NCBI RefSeq assembly: GCF_034427655.1
Contig: NZ_JAXOFX010000003.1
Location: forward strand, 310,001-374,000
Length of the DNA: 64,000 nt
Origin: Robertmurraya_A mangrovi
GTDB lineage: Bacteria > Bacillota > Bacilli > Bacillales > Cytobacillaceae
Direction of reading: 5' to 3'
Shown: positions 26,682-35,239 of the stretch, in pieces
Numbering within the stretch: position 1 is the stretch's first letter
How the letters are laid out: the number at the start of each line of letters is the position of its first letter
Notes under the pieces: generated by a model
The model's input: the letters and a program-made list of their open reading frames with translations, nothing else
Database searches by the model: none
What the model was told of the DNA's origin: nothing
Translations under genes and position numbers: made by a program

Positions 26682-26721
26682 AAAAATGACCACTTTCGCC
26701 TTGAAAAGTGGTCATTTATTT
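26682..26721. terminator. Bidirectional intrinsic terminator
   Basis: AAATGACCACTTT (26684-26696) with AAAGTGGTCATTT (26705-26717); A/T-runs on both sides. Confidence 0.88.
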
Positions 26722-27935
26722 TATCCTTTTATAGACGCTGTTTGAATGTTTAGTTGAGCACGATTTCCTAGTGTAAAGAAGTAAATACTACTAATAGAGA
26801 TGATTGAGATGATCCAGAATGCTGTTTGTCCGCCAAATTGACTTAAGAAGAAACCACCCATAATCGGTCCAACGAAGTGTCCAATTTTTCTAAATTGACC
26901 TGCACCAAAATAAGTTCCTCTTAATTCTTCACTGGCTAACTGATCAATTAGAATACTATTGGAAGGGAAAATTAAAATTTCACCAATGGTTAAGAGTGCT
27001 ATGGCAAGAATAGCAGAAACCCAGCCGTTTACGAAACTGAAGCCTATCAAACCTAAAGACAAGAATATCGCACCAACGATCATTACCTGCATAGGACGAT
27101 ATTTCTCAGCTATATGGCTAATTGGGATTTGTAGAAATACAACCATAACAGCATTTATGGACAGCAATACTGAGTATATATAAACACTATTAGCGATGGT
27201 TTGATCTAAGTGTTGAGGTAAATTAGACTCTAATTGACCATAACCAATATTGATTAAGATTCCGCCTAATATTAAAAAGCCTAACGCTTTATCTCTTCTG
27301 ACTATGTTTAGGGCATCCACAAAGGTAACACTGGATTTATGAAGTTTCTTTGTTTCCACTAATAATCGATTCATAAGGATGAATAGGATGATGCCATAAA
27401 ACAGATAAACGAGACTTGTGATGATAAAGGTTGTTTTAGCTGATACCATTGCTAAATAAGCCCCGACTAATGGACCGACAGATGCTCCGATATTAATGGC
27501 TGTATATCTATAAGAATATGCTTTTAAGCGATTCTTTTTATCTGTTAAGTCCGCCATTAAAGCTTGAGAAGTAGGTTCAAAGAAAGAATTACATAGACCA
27601 TTTAAAGCGTTTAATAGAATGAACCAACCTGCATGATTAGCGACAGTAAATCCGAAAAATACAAAAGCTAACAAGAATAAAGCGGTTAGCATGACTGGTT
27701 TTCTACCATATTTATCTGATAGATTTCCACCTACAAAGCCGCCGACAGTGGCCATTAATGGCGACATACCAATGGTTAGACCAATAAGTAATGGATGAAT
27801 GTCCATGCCTTTTGAAAGATAGATGGCTAGAAAAGGTAGAGTCATAGTTGAAGCACATCTTATAATAACAGTACCCAATAATAAGACCCAAACAATGATA
27901 TGGAATTGGTTTAAAAAAGAATTGAATTTGTTCAT
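26721..27935 (-). CDS. MFS transporter (MdtH-like)
   Basis: 404 residues, 12 TM helices. The loop 2-3 motif is GGNLSDKYGRKPV and TM4-5 carries SYRYTAINIGASVGPLVGAYL, both typical of the MdtH-like DHA1 group. Probably a proton-driven exporter of drugs or metabolites. The gene is a single unit ending at the shared terminator. The 228-bp upstream gap to the DDAH-family gene contains only A/T-rich sequence plus that gene's terminator. The substrate is unknown. Confidence 0.85.
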   Translation of the reverse strand: MNKFNSFLNQFHIIVWVLLLGTVIIRCASTMTLPFLAIYLSKGMDIHPLLIGLTIGMSPLMATVGGFVGGNLSDKYGRKPVMLTALFLLAFVFFGFTVANHAGWFILLNALNGLCNSFFEPTSQALMADLTDKKNRLKAYSYRYTAINIGASVGPLVGAYLAMVSAKTTFIITSLVYLFYGIILFILMNRLLVETKKLHKSSVTFVDALNIVRRDKALGFLILGGILINIGYGQLESNLPQHLDQTIANSVYIYSVLLSINAVMVVFLQIPISHIAEKYRPMQVMIVGAIFLSLGLIGFSFVNGWVSAILAIALLTIGEILIFPSNSILIDQLASEELRGTYFGAGQFRKIGHFVGPIMGGFFLSQFGGQTAFWIISIISISSIYFFTLGNRAQLNIQTASIKG

Positions 27936-28129
27936 AGCTGTCCTCGTTTCTAAATAGCTGTTTTCAAAAATCTAAATACTAATGGTGAAAAGAGCATGTT
28001 TTATTTTAATTGATTCCATTAATGATTGGAATATATCCCCATGAAAAATATAATATAAACTCCTTGTATAAGTAAATTTTATTTTAATTATTAAAACATA
28101 TAAGTTTTACTTATGTTAATGAAACAAAA

Positions 28130-28153
28130 TCACCCTATCTTTAAGATAGGGTT
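28130..28153 (-). terminator. Intrinsic terminator of the DDAH-family gene
   Basis: ACCCTATC and GATAGGGT arms, followed on the minus strand by GATTTTG, just past the stop codon. Confidence 0.75.
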
Positions 28154-28163
28154 GAATAATCTT

Positions 28164-29015
28164 TTAAGACTCCCTTAATAACGGAAGGGTACAACAACGA
28201 AAAGCTCCTCCAGATTTGATAATCTCGGATAAATCTATCTCAATGACTTCATAGCCCCGAGCTCTCAATTGCATGTTTACATTTTTGTTTACAGGTAAGC
28301 TGAATACTCGTTTGTGTCCGATAGATAGGACATTTGTGCCGAGAGTATATTGTTCTTCCTTAGAAATTTCAATTAAGTCATAACGAGATTTAAGATATTT
28401 AATTTTTTCATCATGAATTTCCTCTGGGTAAATTAAGGCTTCAGTCGGAGACAGGATATTAAACACACAATCTAAGTGTAGATATTCATCAGTAAAGGGG
28501 ATAGTAATGACTTCAAAGTTTTTTAACTTAGACTGTAAATGATTAGCTGCCTCTTCGGTCGTTCGATTGCTAATCCCAACATAGACCGTGCTGCCATCAA
28601 TCAGAACATCTCCACCTTCAATACGGTCTGTGTTTAAGTCATTGTAGGGAAGATTAGCTTTTTTAAGCCATTCCCTTAATTGGTCTTCTTCACCTTGTCT
28701 CAAAAAGCTAGCAATCTCCGCTATATACATTTCTTCCCCTAAAGTATAACCTATATCGCGAGTAAACACTTGTTCAGGAAATTGTTTTTGTGAAGGGAGA
28801 AAAAGTACTTCAACACCATAATCTTCTAGAGCAGAGACAAAATGACGATGCTGTTTCATAGCCCTGTCTAGACTTAACCCCTTTTTATAATCATTGTCTG
28901 TTTCAGGAATCGTATCTTTTACAGTCATGTGATCAGGTTTACAAACTAAGACTGTTTTTAACGGATCATATTCATTCAAGCAAGAAAGCCTAATGGAATT
29001 ATCTTTTATTAACAT
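28164..29015 (-). CDS. Dimethylarginine dimethylaminohydrolase family protein (YkgA-like)
   Basis: Guanidine-modifying enzyme of the amidinotransferase/DDAH fold, 283 residues. Active-site elements are seen in order: FTRDIGYT near residue 88, EGGDVL near residue 137, the catalytic His in HLDCVFN near residue 185, and the nucleophile Cys274 in GGAFRCC close to the C-terminus. It resembles Bacillus YkgA. Whether the substrate is methylarginine, arginine or another guanidino compound can not be told. It is monocistronic with AGGAGG upstream. A nitric oxide synthase gene lies 12 kb away. Confidence 0.85.
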   Translation of the reverse strand: MLIKDNSIRLSCLNEYDPLKTVLVCKPDHMTVKDTIPETDNDYKKGLSLDRAMKQHRHFVSALEDYGVEVLFLPSQKQFPEQVFTRDIGYTLGEEMYIAEIASFLRQGEEDQLREWLKKANLPYNDLNTDRIEGGDVLIDGSTVYVGISNRTTEEAANHLQSKLKNFEVITIPFTDEYLHLDCVFNILSPTEALIYPEEIHDEKIKYLKSRYDLIEISKEEQYTLGTNVLSIGHKRVFSLPVNKNVNMQLRARGYEVIEIDLSEIIKSGGAFRCCTLPLLRES

Positions 29016-29168
29016 ATATTCCTCCTAGAAAATAGACTTTTTGCTATAGGCACTAATGAGATATATTTTTCACTTAAAACTTTAAACTATTCAAAATGCA
29101 TAGTGCGATATAAGAAAAAGAGACCTTTGTGGGTCTCATTTGAATTTTTATGTAGTGTTTATCATACT

Positions 29169-29393
29169 TTAGTTACTTAGTATTTGCTTATAGATACTTA
29201 GGTAAAGTTCAGGTGTCGAGTCACTTTTAAACACTTTCCCATCAACAAGAGTAAAGGGGCAATTCTTACAAGTTTTACACTTTCCTAAACACTTTTTACG
29301 TTTAATTTTAATTTTTGGGAACATGGATTTTAAGTATTTGTATTCTTTTTTCGAGTGATATTTACTCTTTTCACAAAAGTAAACCTTTTCCAT
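29169..29393 (-). CDS. DUF1450 family cysteine-rich protein under Fur control
   Basis: 74 residues from ATG 29393, with GGCGG upstream. Upstream ATGs in the same frame fall inside the Fur box and are rejected. The sequence has one N-terminal Cys (YFCEKSK) and a tight group CLGKCKTCKNC, then PFTLVDGKVF and a helical end. The CLxxCxxC...FxLVDGxV pattern fits DUF1450 (YuzB-like). Cys spacing suggests a metal or thioredoxin-like 2Fe-2S site, which is inference. A -10 TATAAT (29438-29443, minus strand) and a Fur box lie directly upstream. Confidence 0.75.
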   Translation of the reverse strand: MEKVYFCEKSKYHSKKEYKYLKSMFPKIKIKRKKCLGKCKTCKNCPFTLVDGKVFKSDSTPELYLSIYKQILSN

Positions 29394-29409
29394 TCGACAA
29401 CCGCCTTTG

Positions 29410-29432
29410 TTGATAATGATAATCATTATCAA
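29410..29432 (-). promoter_or_regulatory. Fur box
   Basis: Contains GATAATGATAATCATTATC at 29412-29430, identical to the classical 19-bp Fur consensus, extended to an 11-1-11 palindrome. It lies between the -10 TATAAT (29438-29443, minus strand) and the ribosome site of the DUF1450 gene, so Fur binding would block transcription when iron is plentiful. Confidence 0.88.
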
Positions 29433-29570
29433 TGAATATTATATCAAATTCATTAGAAAAAGGGAATCTATTTTAAACATTGTTAGGAATCATACAAAAG
29501 GTGAATAAAATATACGTGTAAGGACATTCTGTTATATATCTGATTTTATAAATTTGGCAGAGGTGCATGT

Positions 29571-29888
29571 ATGGCTATTTATGTTTATCAAACTTTTGAA
29601 ATTAAACAAGACAAATTTGAAGATGCAATTAGTAATTTAAAAGAAATTCAAAAATATCGTAATCAACAGCATAATCAAAAGGTTGAGATTCTAACACCGG
29701 TTTCGGGACATGACCATACTTATTCTCTTTTAATCACATATGAGGGATTAGCAGAAATGGAGCTTTCTAATAAGAAGCTTTTTGATGATGATGAATATGT
29801 TAAGTTAATTCAACCTTTCTTTCTAGAGAACATTGTTCAGGGGAGTATGCATACACAAATTTTCCGTTCAATGTGGGTTGAAGAATAA
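29571..29888 (+). CDS. Hypothetical protein, dimeric alpha/beta-barrel-like
   Basis: 105 soluble residues (MAIYVYQTFEIKQDKFED...). The strand-helix-strand order, with a first strand YVYQTFEI, helix about residues 14-32 and strand HTYSLLITYEG, looks like a ferredoxin-like dimeric alpha/beta-barrel protein, but I do not recognise a named family. The ribosome site GAGGTG gives ATG 29571. It is monocistronic and followed by a terminator. Confidence 0.6.
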   Translation: MAIYVYQTFEIKQDKFEDAISNLKEIQKYRNQQHNQKVEILTPVSGHDHTYSLLITYEGLAEMELSNKKLFDDDEYVKLIQPFFLENIVQGSMHTQIFRSMWVEE

Positions 29889-29896
29889 ATGATAAA

Positions 29897-29925
29897 AGCA
29901 TTCCTTTTGAGGAGTGTTTTTTTTA
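29897..29925 (+). terminator. Intrinsic terminator
   Basis: AGCATTCCT and AGGAGTGTT arms with loop TTTG, followed by seven T. Confidence 0.82.
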
Positions 29926-30053
29926 TACCTTTTTATAAATTCACATATAAACTTTGAGTTTTATTTCACTCCTGTTAATGAATTTTCTTGTAAAAAAAGG
30001 AAAGTTATTTTACACTTTTCATCATACAAGAAGGGGAAATTAGGTGATTAGAA

Positions 30054-30689
30054 ATGGAAATAGAAATGTTAAAAATATTTGATGATAAACGAAATGAGAT
30101 AGGGACAGCTACTAGAGAAGAAGTGCACCGATTAGGTTACTGGCATGAAACTTTTCATTGTTGGCTTATAAAAGAGGAAAATAACACAACGTATATTTAC
30201 TTTCAATTGAGAAGTAAGCTTAAAAAGGATTATCCTAATCTTTTAGATATAACAGCGGCAGGTCATCTATTATCACATGAATCGGTTGAAGATGGCATTA
30301 GGGAAATGAAAGAGGAGATTGGCATAGATGTGTCAATAAAAGAATTACAATTCCTAGACTCCATCGACTATTGTGTGACGAAAGAGAATTTTATTGATAA
30401 AGAAATTGCACATGTCTTTTTGTATGATAGTAAAGATAAACCACTTGATTTTATCCTCCAAGTGGAAGAAGTGTCTGGGATGGCTCGAGCTGATTTCTAT
30501 CATTTTGCTCGTTTATGGTCTGGCGAGGTTAAAGAGATTAAGATAGAAGGATTTGAAATAAGCTCTATAGGTGAGAGGGAATCGATTGATAAGACAGTGG
30601 GTAAAGAAGCATTTGTTTCTCACGAAGATTCCTATTATGCAAGCATCATAGATTGTATTCAAAATTATATAGAAAATCACAAGGATTGA
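30054..30689 (+). CDS. Nudix hydrolase
   Basis: 211-residue hydrolase of nucleoside-diphosphate-linked compounds, of the IDI/YfcD-like Nudix group. The N-terminus (IFDDKRNEIGTATREEVH) matches that group. The Nudix box runs GHLLSHESVEDGIREMKEEIG near residues 72-92; its E-to-RE spacing is one residue shorter than canonical, as I recall for this subgroup. The ribosome site is AGGTGA. The next gene starts 11 bp after its stop, so an operon with that unknown gene and the nitrilase-like gene is likely. Confidence 0.85.
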   Translation: MEIEMLKIFDDKRNEIGTATREEVHRLGYWHETFHCWLIKEENNTTYIYFQLRSKLKKDYPNLLDITAAGHLLSHESVEDGIREMKEEIGIDVSIKELQFLDSIDYCVTKENFIDKEIAHVFLYDSKDKPLDFILQVEEVSGMARADFYHFARLWSGEVKEIKIEGFEISSIGERESIDKTVGKEAFVSHEDSYYASIIDCIQNYIENHKD

Positions 30690-30700
30690 GAGGAAATATC

Positions 30701-31531
30701 GTGAATTATTTAGGAACCTATCCTTTACCTGATACCCTAAAAAAGCTTTTTTACCTGGAGGAAGAATTACAACAAGAAGGATTTTCCCTTGATAGTGAAC
30801 TTTCACTCATTCTTATGGAGGAGTACGAAGCATATAATGTTACTCCTTATGATGTAATTCCATTTGCTAGGACTGGAGTAGATGGTATACATTTTGGTTT
30901 TCTTACAGATTTCGGGAGAGTCAAAGATTTAGAAGAGGCAAATATAGTATGTGTAAGCCCAATGAACTTCGGTAATTTTGTTAAGATTGTTGCTAGAAAC
31001 TTAAAAGAATTTATAGATGTCGTCTTTACACTTAAAGGTGCAATTGCCATAGAGAACTTTTTAAGTTTTAGCACCAAAGATGAATATGAAAGTCTAGTAG
31101 AACAAATCAAACAAGAATTGAGCGAGAATGAGGACTTTAACAAAAGGAATACTTATGTATTGGAACACATTAAAGTCATGTATGAATGCAAGAAAATAGA
31201 TGATTTATATTTATACCAGAAAGAACTAGAATACGAGCGCCTAAGCAAAATCCTTATACCTACTAAGGATCAATTGGGAATTATATATGAAAATTCTTCC
31301 AAGAATTACAGAAATATGGATTTAAACGAAAATATGAATATAGAGTTAGATGAGGTTGGAGCATTCTTTAAAGAGGCTCCTGTTGAAGCAAAGCTTGCCT
31401 TGATAAGGGATATACAATTCTTGTACTTAATCCAAGATCAGTACGAATTGGCAAATTTAATAAAAGAAGAACTATTAAAATTAGGTTTTACAGATGAAGC
31501 AAATAGATTAGATTGGCAAGAATTATATTAA
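30701..31531 (+). CDS. Hypothetical protein
   Basis: 276 residues starting at GTG 30701 after TGAGAGG; the longer frame from 30653 overlaps the Nudix gene and is rejected. The N-terminal 120 residues (core VIPFARTGVDGIHFGFLTDFG, then IVARNLKEFIDVV) recall SMI1/KNR4-type (SUKH) domains, but this is a weak guess. The C-terminal 150 residues are helical and charged. No toxin gene is adjacent. It lies in an apparent three-gene operon between the Nudix and nitrilase-like genes. Confidence 0.6.
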   Translation: MNYLGTYPLPDTLKKLFYLEEELQQEGFSLDSELSLILMEEYEAYNVTPYDVIPFARTGVDGIHFGFLTDFGRVKDLEEANIVCVSPMNFGNFVKIVARNLKEFIDVVFTLKGAIAIENFLSFSTKDEYESLVEQIKQELSENEDFNKRNTYVLEHIKVMYECKKIDDLYLYQKELEYERLSKILIPTKDQLGIIYENSSKNYRNMDLNENMNIELDEVGAFFKEAPVEAKLALIRDIQFLYLIQDQYELANLIKEELLKLGFTDEANRLDWQELY

Positions 31532-31557
31532 TACAGGTTCTAATGAGGTGAAAAGTC

Positions 31558-32313
31558 TTGAAAATCGGTTTAGCACAAACGAAATTCCCTGAAACTAGTA
31601 TCGAATCTTTACAAAGGGTGAAGGAAAAGATTATAAAGGCTAAGGAAAAAGAATGTGAAATCGTATGCTTCCCAGAGTCTATTGTACCAGGATTAAGAGG
31701 TGTTGGTTACGAGGTAGAACCATATGACCATTCATTTCAAGAGCGTGCCATCCAAGAAATTTGTCAACTAGCAAGAGAGCTTCAAATAGCGGTTATTCTC
31801 CCAATGGAGTGGAAGGATCAACTTGGTCTACATATGGTTGCATTTGTTATCGACCAATCCGGACAAGTATTAGGTTATCAAACGAAAAATCAAATTGACC
31901 CTAGTGAGGACTTCTTTGGCTACGTTCCGGGAGAGGGGCGTCAACTTTTTGAAATAAACGGTGTTAAATTTGGAATTGTTATTTGTCACGAAGGCTGGAG
32001 ATATCCAGAAACAGTAAGATGGGCAGCTTTAAAAGGGGCAAGTATTGTATTCCATCCTCAATTTACCGACCGAGTGAGCAACCCTGAATTTTTTAATCAT
32101 GCTATGGTATGCAGAAGTGTGGAAAATAATATTTACTTCGCGAGTGTGAATTATGCCATTGAAGGACAGGAAAGTACAACGTCATTAATATCACCTACTG
32201 GAGAGAGACTCATTACTGCCGAACCAAACATAGCTGATGTATGGGTTCATGATATAGATCCTAAACAAGCTACGAGACTATTAGCCAATCGCTTTCACCC
32301 TCACTTACTCTAG
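31558..32313 (+). CDS. Carbon-nitrogen hydrolase (nitrilase superfamily)
   Basis: 251-residue amidase/nitrilase-fold enzyme starting at TTG 31558 after GAGGTGA. The catalytic triad is visible as Glu40 (CFPE), Lys110 (QTKNQ) and Cys143 (VICHEGW). The fold's other landmarks, such as PMEWKD and SPTGERL, are in place. It cleaves a C-N bond in an amide or nitrile; the compound is unknown. It is the third gene of a likely operon with the Nudix and hypothetical genes. Confidence 0.88.
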   Translation: MKIGLAQTKFPETSIESLQRVKEKIIKAKEKECEIVCFPESIVPGLRGVGYEVEPYDHSFQERAIQEICQLARELQIAVILPMEWKDQLGLHMVAFVIDQSGQVLGYQTKNQIDPSEDFFGYVPGEGRQLFEINGVKFGIVICHEGWRYPETVRWAALKGASIVFHPQFTDRVSNPEFFNHAMVCRSVENNIYFASVNYAIEGQESTTSLISPTGERLITAEPNIADVWVHDIDPKQATRLLANRFHPHLL

Positions 32314-32417
32314 TAATAACTTAGTGTTAAAGTTGCATTTTCTATGGTAGATGAATTTGTATCGTTTATTAGTGGTTGTGTAACACTATAATCATCAGGC
32401 TAGAAAGGATGATTATA

Positions 32418-32639
32418 GTGCGTAATATTAGATATTTGTTAAAAGATGAGTATACGGCTGATTCCATCGCGGAAGACTTAAAGGTTCAACTCGAAGTGAA
32501 TAGAATGAACCATATAAAAATAACTTCCGTGAATACCCGAAACGAAGTGATTGTTTCCTTACCAGAAGGGAATGAAAACTTAGAAGAAGTAGTGGAAAGT
32601 TTCATGTCAGGGTATAAAACTGGTGAAATTCTAGAATAG
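32418..32639 (+). CDS. Small hypothetical protein
   Basis: 73 residues from GTG 32418, which has AAAGGA at good spacing; an ATG at 32409 sits on top of that site. The protein (MRNIRYLLKDEYTADSIAEDLK...) looks like a small alpha/beta domain, with strands IKITSV and EVIVSLP. I do not recognise the family. It is single and followed by a terminator. Confidence 0.6.
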   Translation: MRNIRYLLKDEYTADSIAEDLKVQLEVNRMNHIKITSVNTRNEVIVSLPEGNENLEEVVESFMSGYKTGEILE

Positions 32640-32650
32640 TTTTCTAATTT

Positions 32651-32681
32651 GAGCTCTCTTTAAAGAGGGCTTATTTTTTAT
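32651..32681 (+). terminator. Intrinsic terminator
   Basis: AGCTCTC and GAGGGCT arms around TTTAAA, followed by TATTTTTTA. Confidence 0.78.
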
Positions 32682-32793
32682 GTAAATGGTAAATATTAGT
32701 TTTAATTTAGCTAATATTTACCACATGATACCCAATGTTTTCATGTTAAAATTGGAATAAAACAAAATTGGAAAAACAAGGGGATGATCGGAC

Positions 32794-33522
32794 ATGACCT
32801 TTTCACATATTAACATCCCAATTTTGATATTGTCGGTGTTAGCATGGATTACAATGGGGGTATTATTTTTCCAGATTTATAAAAGACAAATAGAGAAGCC
32901 TAAGGTTTGGAAAGCCATTTTGGTTGTTATCATTGGCATATTTTCATTTTCAATCAATTGGCCCATGCTTAATCAAGTAATAAAAATTCCTATTTTACCA
33001 TTAGGTGTATGGTTACTGTATTTCATTTATCGAAAATCCGTGGATAAATGGTTGGTGTATAGAAAATATGCATGGTTAGGCTTTTTTTCGGGGTATTTGT
33101 TCCTTGCCACTTCATTATTATCCTTACCTGTTAACCATCTATTCTATCCTAAGGACCAACTTGAGACATATTTAGCAAACATGGAGAATGCTCATATGAT
33201 TATCTTACATCCATCAGGTGTGGAAAGTTCATTAAATAAAGAGAAGTTAGAGCAATCGATTGGTCAAATGGAGCCGTCAACCATTTACAGTGACGAGTGG
33301 TATTCAGAAACATATATGGACCCTGATGAAAAGAATAAGAGTGAAAGGTTTCCTTATCAATTAGTTGGTGTAAACCCAAAAATCGGTAGCGGAATGGTCT
33401 CAACTGTTTATGTAGAAAGAGATGGAAAAGGTTTATTAATCTCTACTCCAAATGGGCAACAATATTTCCGCTCAAAAATGCCGTTTTTAGAAGGATTAAA
33501 GGAGGAGAAACGTGATGAATAG
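32794..33522 (+). CDS. Hypothetical membrane protein
   Basis: 242 residues. Three or four TM helices occupy the first 115 residues (ILILSVLAWITMGVLFFQIY; AILVVIIGIFSFSINW; LPLGVWLLYFIY; GFFSGYLFLATSLL). A soluble extracytoplasmic domain follows, with polar run YSDEWYSETYMDPDE. No family is recognised. The ribosome site is AAGGGGA. It overlaps the next gene by 8 bases, so the two are translationally coupled and probably act together at the membrane. Confidence 0.65.
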   Translation: MTFSHINIPILILSVLAWITMGVLFFQIYKRQIEKPKVWKAILVVIIGIFSFSINWPMLNQVIKIPILPLGVWLLYFIYRKSVDKWLVYRKYAWLGFFSGYLFLATSLLSLPVNHLFYPKDQLETYLANMENAHMIILHPSGVESSLNKEKLEQSIGQMEPSTIYSDEWYSETYMDPDEKNKSERFPYQLVGVNPKIGSGMVSTVYVERDGKGLLISTPNGQQYFRSKMPFLEGLKEEKRDE

Positions 33523-34255
33523 AAAACAGACCATCTATTTCATGTCCTCTTTGTTCCTTATAGTAGCTTTAGCAACTGTTTATTGGTTTTACTTTTCAGC
33601 TCCAAAGGCTTTCCCGAGTGAACAACAGTTAATCTCTAAAATGAACGCATTATTTGCTGAAGCTGAAGTTAGTGAAATATTAGATGAATTATTTTTAGAT
33701 GAATCGCATGCTTATGTCCCTTTTAAAACTGATAAAGGGGCATATGGTTCGAGTTACTGGGTTTGGAAAAATCGCAAATGGCAAGTGTCCACTATAGAGG
33801 GGTCAGGTCAGCCGATTTTATGGACACCAAATGAGAGAAAACCTTCAAAGCAGTTTCTTGTTTGGAATATAGACCCGAACGATGAGGTTGATTCAATCGA
33901 TTTTTATTTAATTAAAAAGAGAAATTACTTTGTTTCTGACGGGATTCATACGTATGAGCCACAAGTTCAGATGAAACATGCCGTAATTCTTAAAGAGAAA
34001 AACTATGGGATTCTACAAATCCCAAATGACTGGGTAAAATTTATCGATAGTAGTTATCATGTTCAAAAACAAAAGACACAAACTTCAATCTTTGGTGATT
34101 TTTTTCAACAACCTAACCATTATATTGGCTGGAGACCATATGACCGAAATGGGAAAGATGCATTTCCTGAAGGATCAGTAAATGGAAATGGTTATGTGAA
34201 TTTTCATCAAAAATTTGATCATGTCATGTTTGTTAATGAAAATGAACTGGAATAG
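33515..34255 (+). CDS. Hypothetical membrane-anchored protein
   Basis: 246 residues with one N-terminal TM helix (IYFMSSLFLIVALATVYWFYF) and a soluble outer domain. It starts at ATG 33515 after AAGGAGG, overlapping the preceding gene; a GTG at 33512 is also possible. The outer part has a small beta-rich section (AYVPFKTDKGAYGSSYWVWK) reminiscent of substrate-binding or regulatory extracytoplasmic domains, without a clear family. It pairs with the membrane gene upstream. Confidence 0.65.
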   Translation: MNRKQTIYFMSSLFLIVALATVYWFYFSAPKAFPSEQQLISKMNALFAEAEVSEILDELFLDESHAYVPFKTDKGAYGSSYWVWKNRKWQVSTIEGSGQPILWTPNERKPSKQFLVWNIDPNDEVDSIDFYLIKKRNYFVSDGIHTYEPQVQMKHAVILKEKNYGILQIPNDWVKFIDSSYHVQKQKTQTSIFGDFFQQPNHYIGWRPYDRNGKDAFPEGSVNGNGYVNFHQKFDHVMFVNENELE

Positions 34256-34402
34256 TTTGATAAGGACGCTTTTATGGAGCTTTCCTGAAGGATTCAAAAT
34301 ATAAGCAAGTGGATTATTTAGATAACTCGATATATTGTTTTAATGTATTTTTTATGTACATTACATGTATAGGGCACCAACGTTTTAGAAAGAGCGATTA
34401 TT

Positions 34403-34434
34403 AAAAGATACTATGTTAAAGTGGTATCTTTTTA
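34403..34434 (+). terminator. Intrinsic terminator
   Basis: AAAAGATAC (34403-34411) with GTATCTTTT (34424-34432), then T. It lies about 150 bp after the membrane gene pair; the gap 34256-34402 shows nothing else. Confidence 0.7.
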
Positions 34435-34442
34435 GAGTGGGC

Positions 34443-34578
34443 TCTGTTGATTGGAGTGGAAGGCACGAAGACTCCTGCGGGAGAACGGGGCTGGGGAGAC
34501 CCCACAGGCGCTTCAGCGGCGAGGAGGCTCCCCGGCACGCCCGCGGAAAGCGAAGTGCCTGGAACGGAAATCAACAGA
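34443..34578. repeat. GC-rich palindromic interspersed repeat of Bacillaceae
   Basis: 136 bp bounded by a perfect 10-bp inverted repeat (TCTGTTGATT and AATCAACAGA). Inner arms GGAAGGCAC and GTGCCT, and internal blocks GACTCCTGCGGGAG, GACCCCACAGG and GCCCGCGGAAAGCGAAGTGC, match an intergenic element I recall from many Bacillus-type genomes. It is far richer in G+C than the surroundings. The reading frame across it on the minus strand is an artefact. The 34256-34750 gap holds this element and two terminators but no gene. Confidence 0.82.
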
Positions 34579-34609
34579 TCTATTAACTGCTGAAAACTGA
34601 AATATTTTA

Positions 34610-34657
34610 GGGCTGTCCAGTGTGTCATTTATCTGACTATTTGGACAGCCCTTTTTA
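34610..34657 (+). terminator. Intrinsic terminator
   Basis: GGGCTGTCCA (34610-34619) with TGGACAGCCC (34642-34651), then TTTTTATT. Confidence 0.82.
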
Positions 34658-34750
34658 TTCCTAATCTTCATTAAAGAATGCATAGTGTATAAAATAATTT
34701 GGAATACTTAAAGATTAATACAGGCCAATTTTCACTAGGGGGATCATTCA

Positions 34751-35239
34751 GTGTCTATCGAAGTAGTGACCACTTGCCTTATTTGGATTATATTGCCTCT
34801 CATGTTGATTATCTTTGTCCCCAAAAAAAGAATAAGGGAATCTATTGCTGTGTTTCTGTTCTTTCATTTCTTAACTTGGCTATTTAGCATCGGGTTAACA
34901 TACTTCGGTTTACTAGAAGCACCATTCAGAGAATTTCCCTACGCTACAAAGATAAACTTTTCTATGGAATACATGGTTTTTCCCACAATAGCCGTGTTCT
35001 TTCAGTTGCTTTTTCCAAAAAGGAAAATATATAGGATAATTCACTATATACTTACTGTCACATTTATTTTATTCATCATGGGTGTCATAGGATATTTTAC
35101 TGAAATAATGGATGTTACTAAAGAGAGTTTAACTAGAAGTGCCCTGAATTTTACTGTTGAACTTTGGTTATGTAGAAAATATATTACGTGGTTAATGGAT
35201 AGTGAGTACACTAAAAAAAATAAGGTGGAATCAATATGA
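34751..35239 (+). CDS. CBO0543 family membrane protein
   Basis: 162 residues, GTG start at 34751 after AGGGGG. Five TM segments alternate with short loops; the first is preceded by MSIEV and the loop after it carries VPKKRIRE. The layout and the phrase EYMVFPTIAVFFQLLFP match CBO0543-type proteins. The next gene overlaps by 4 bases (ATGA) and encodes a clear paralogue (shared MSIE start, FVPK loop, F.FL/MVFPA core). The function is unknown. Confidence 0.75.
   Translation: MSIEVVTTCLIWIILPLMLIIFVPKKRIRESIAVFLFFHFLTWLFSIGLTYFGLLEAPFREFPYATKINFSMEYMVFPTIAVFFQLLFPKRKIYRIIHYILTVTFILFIMGVIGYFTEIMDVTKESLTRSALNFTVELWLCRKYITWLMDSEYTKKNKVESI

Noticed and set aside
34416..34628. Minus-strand frame of 70 codons rich in Pro, Ser and Ala
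   Set aside because: It is entirely inside the GC-rich palindromic repeat and the neighbouring terminator, a well-known source of false genes.
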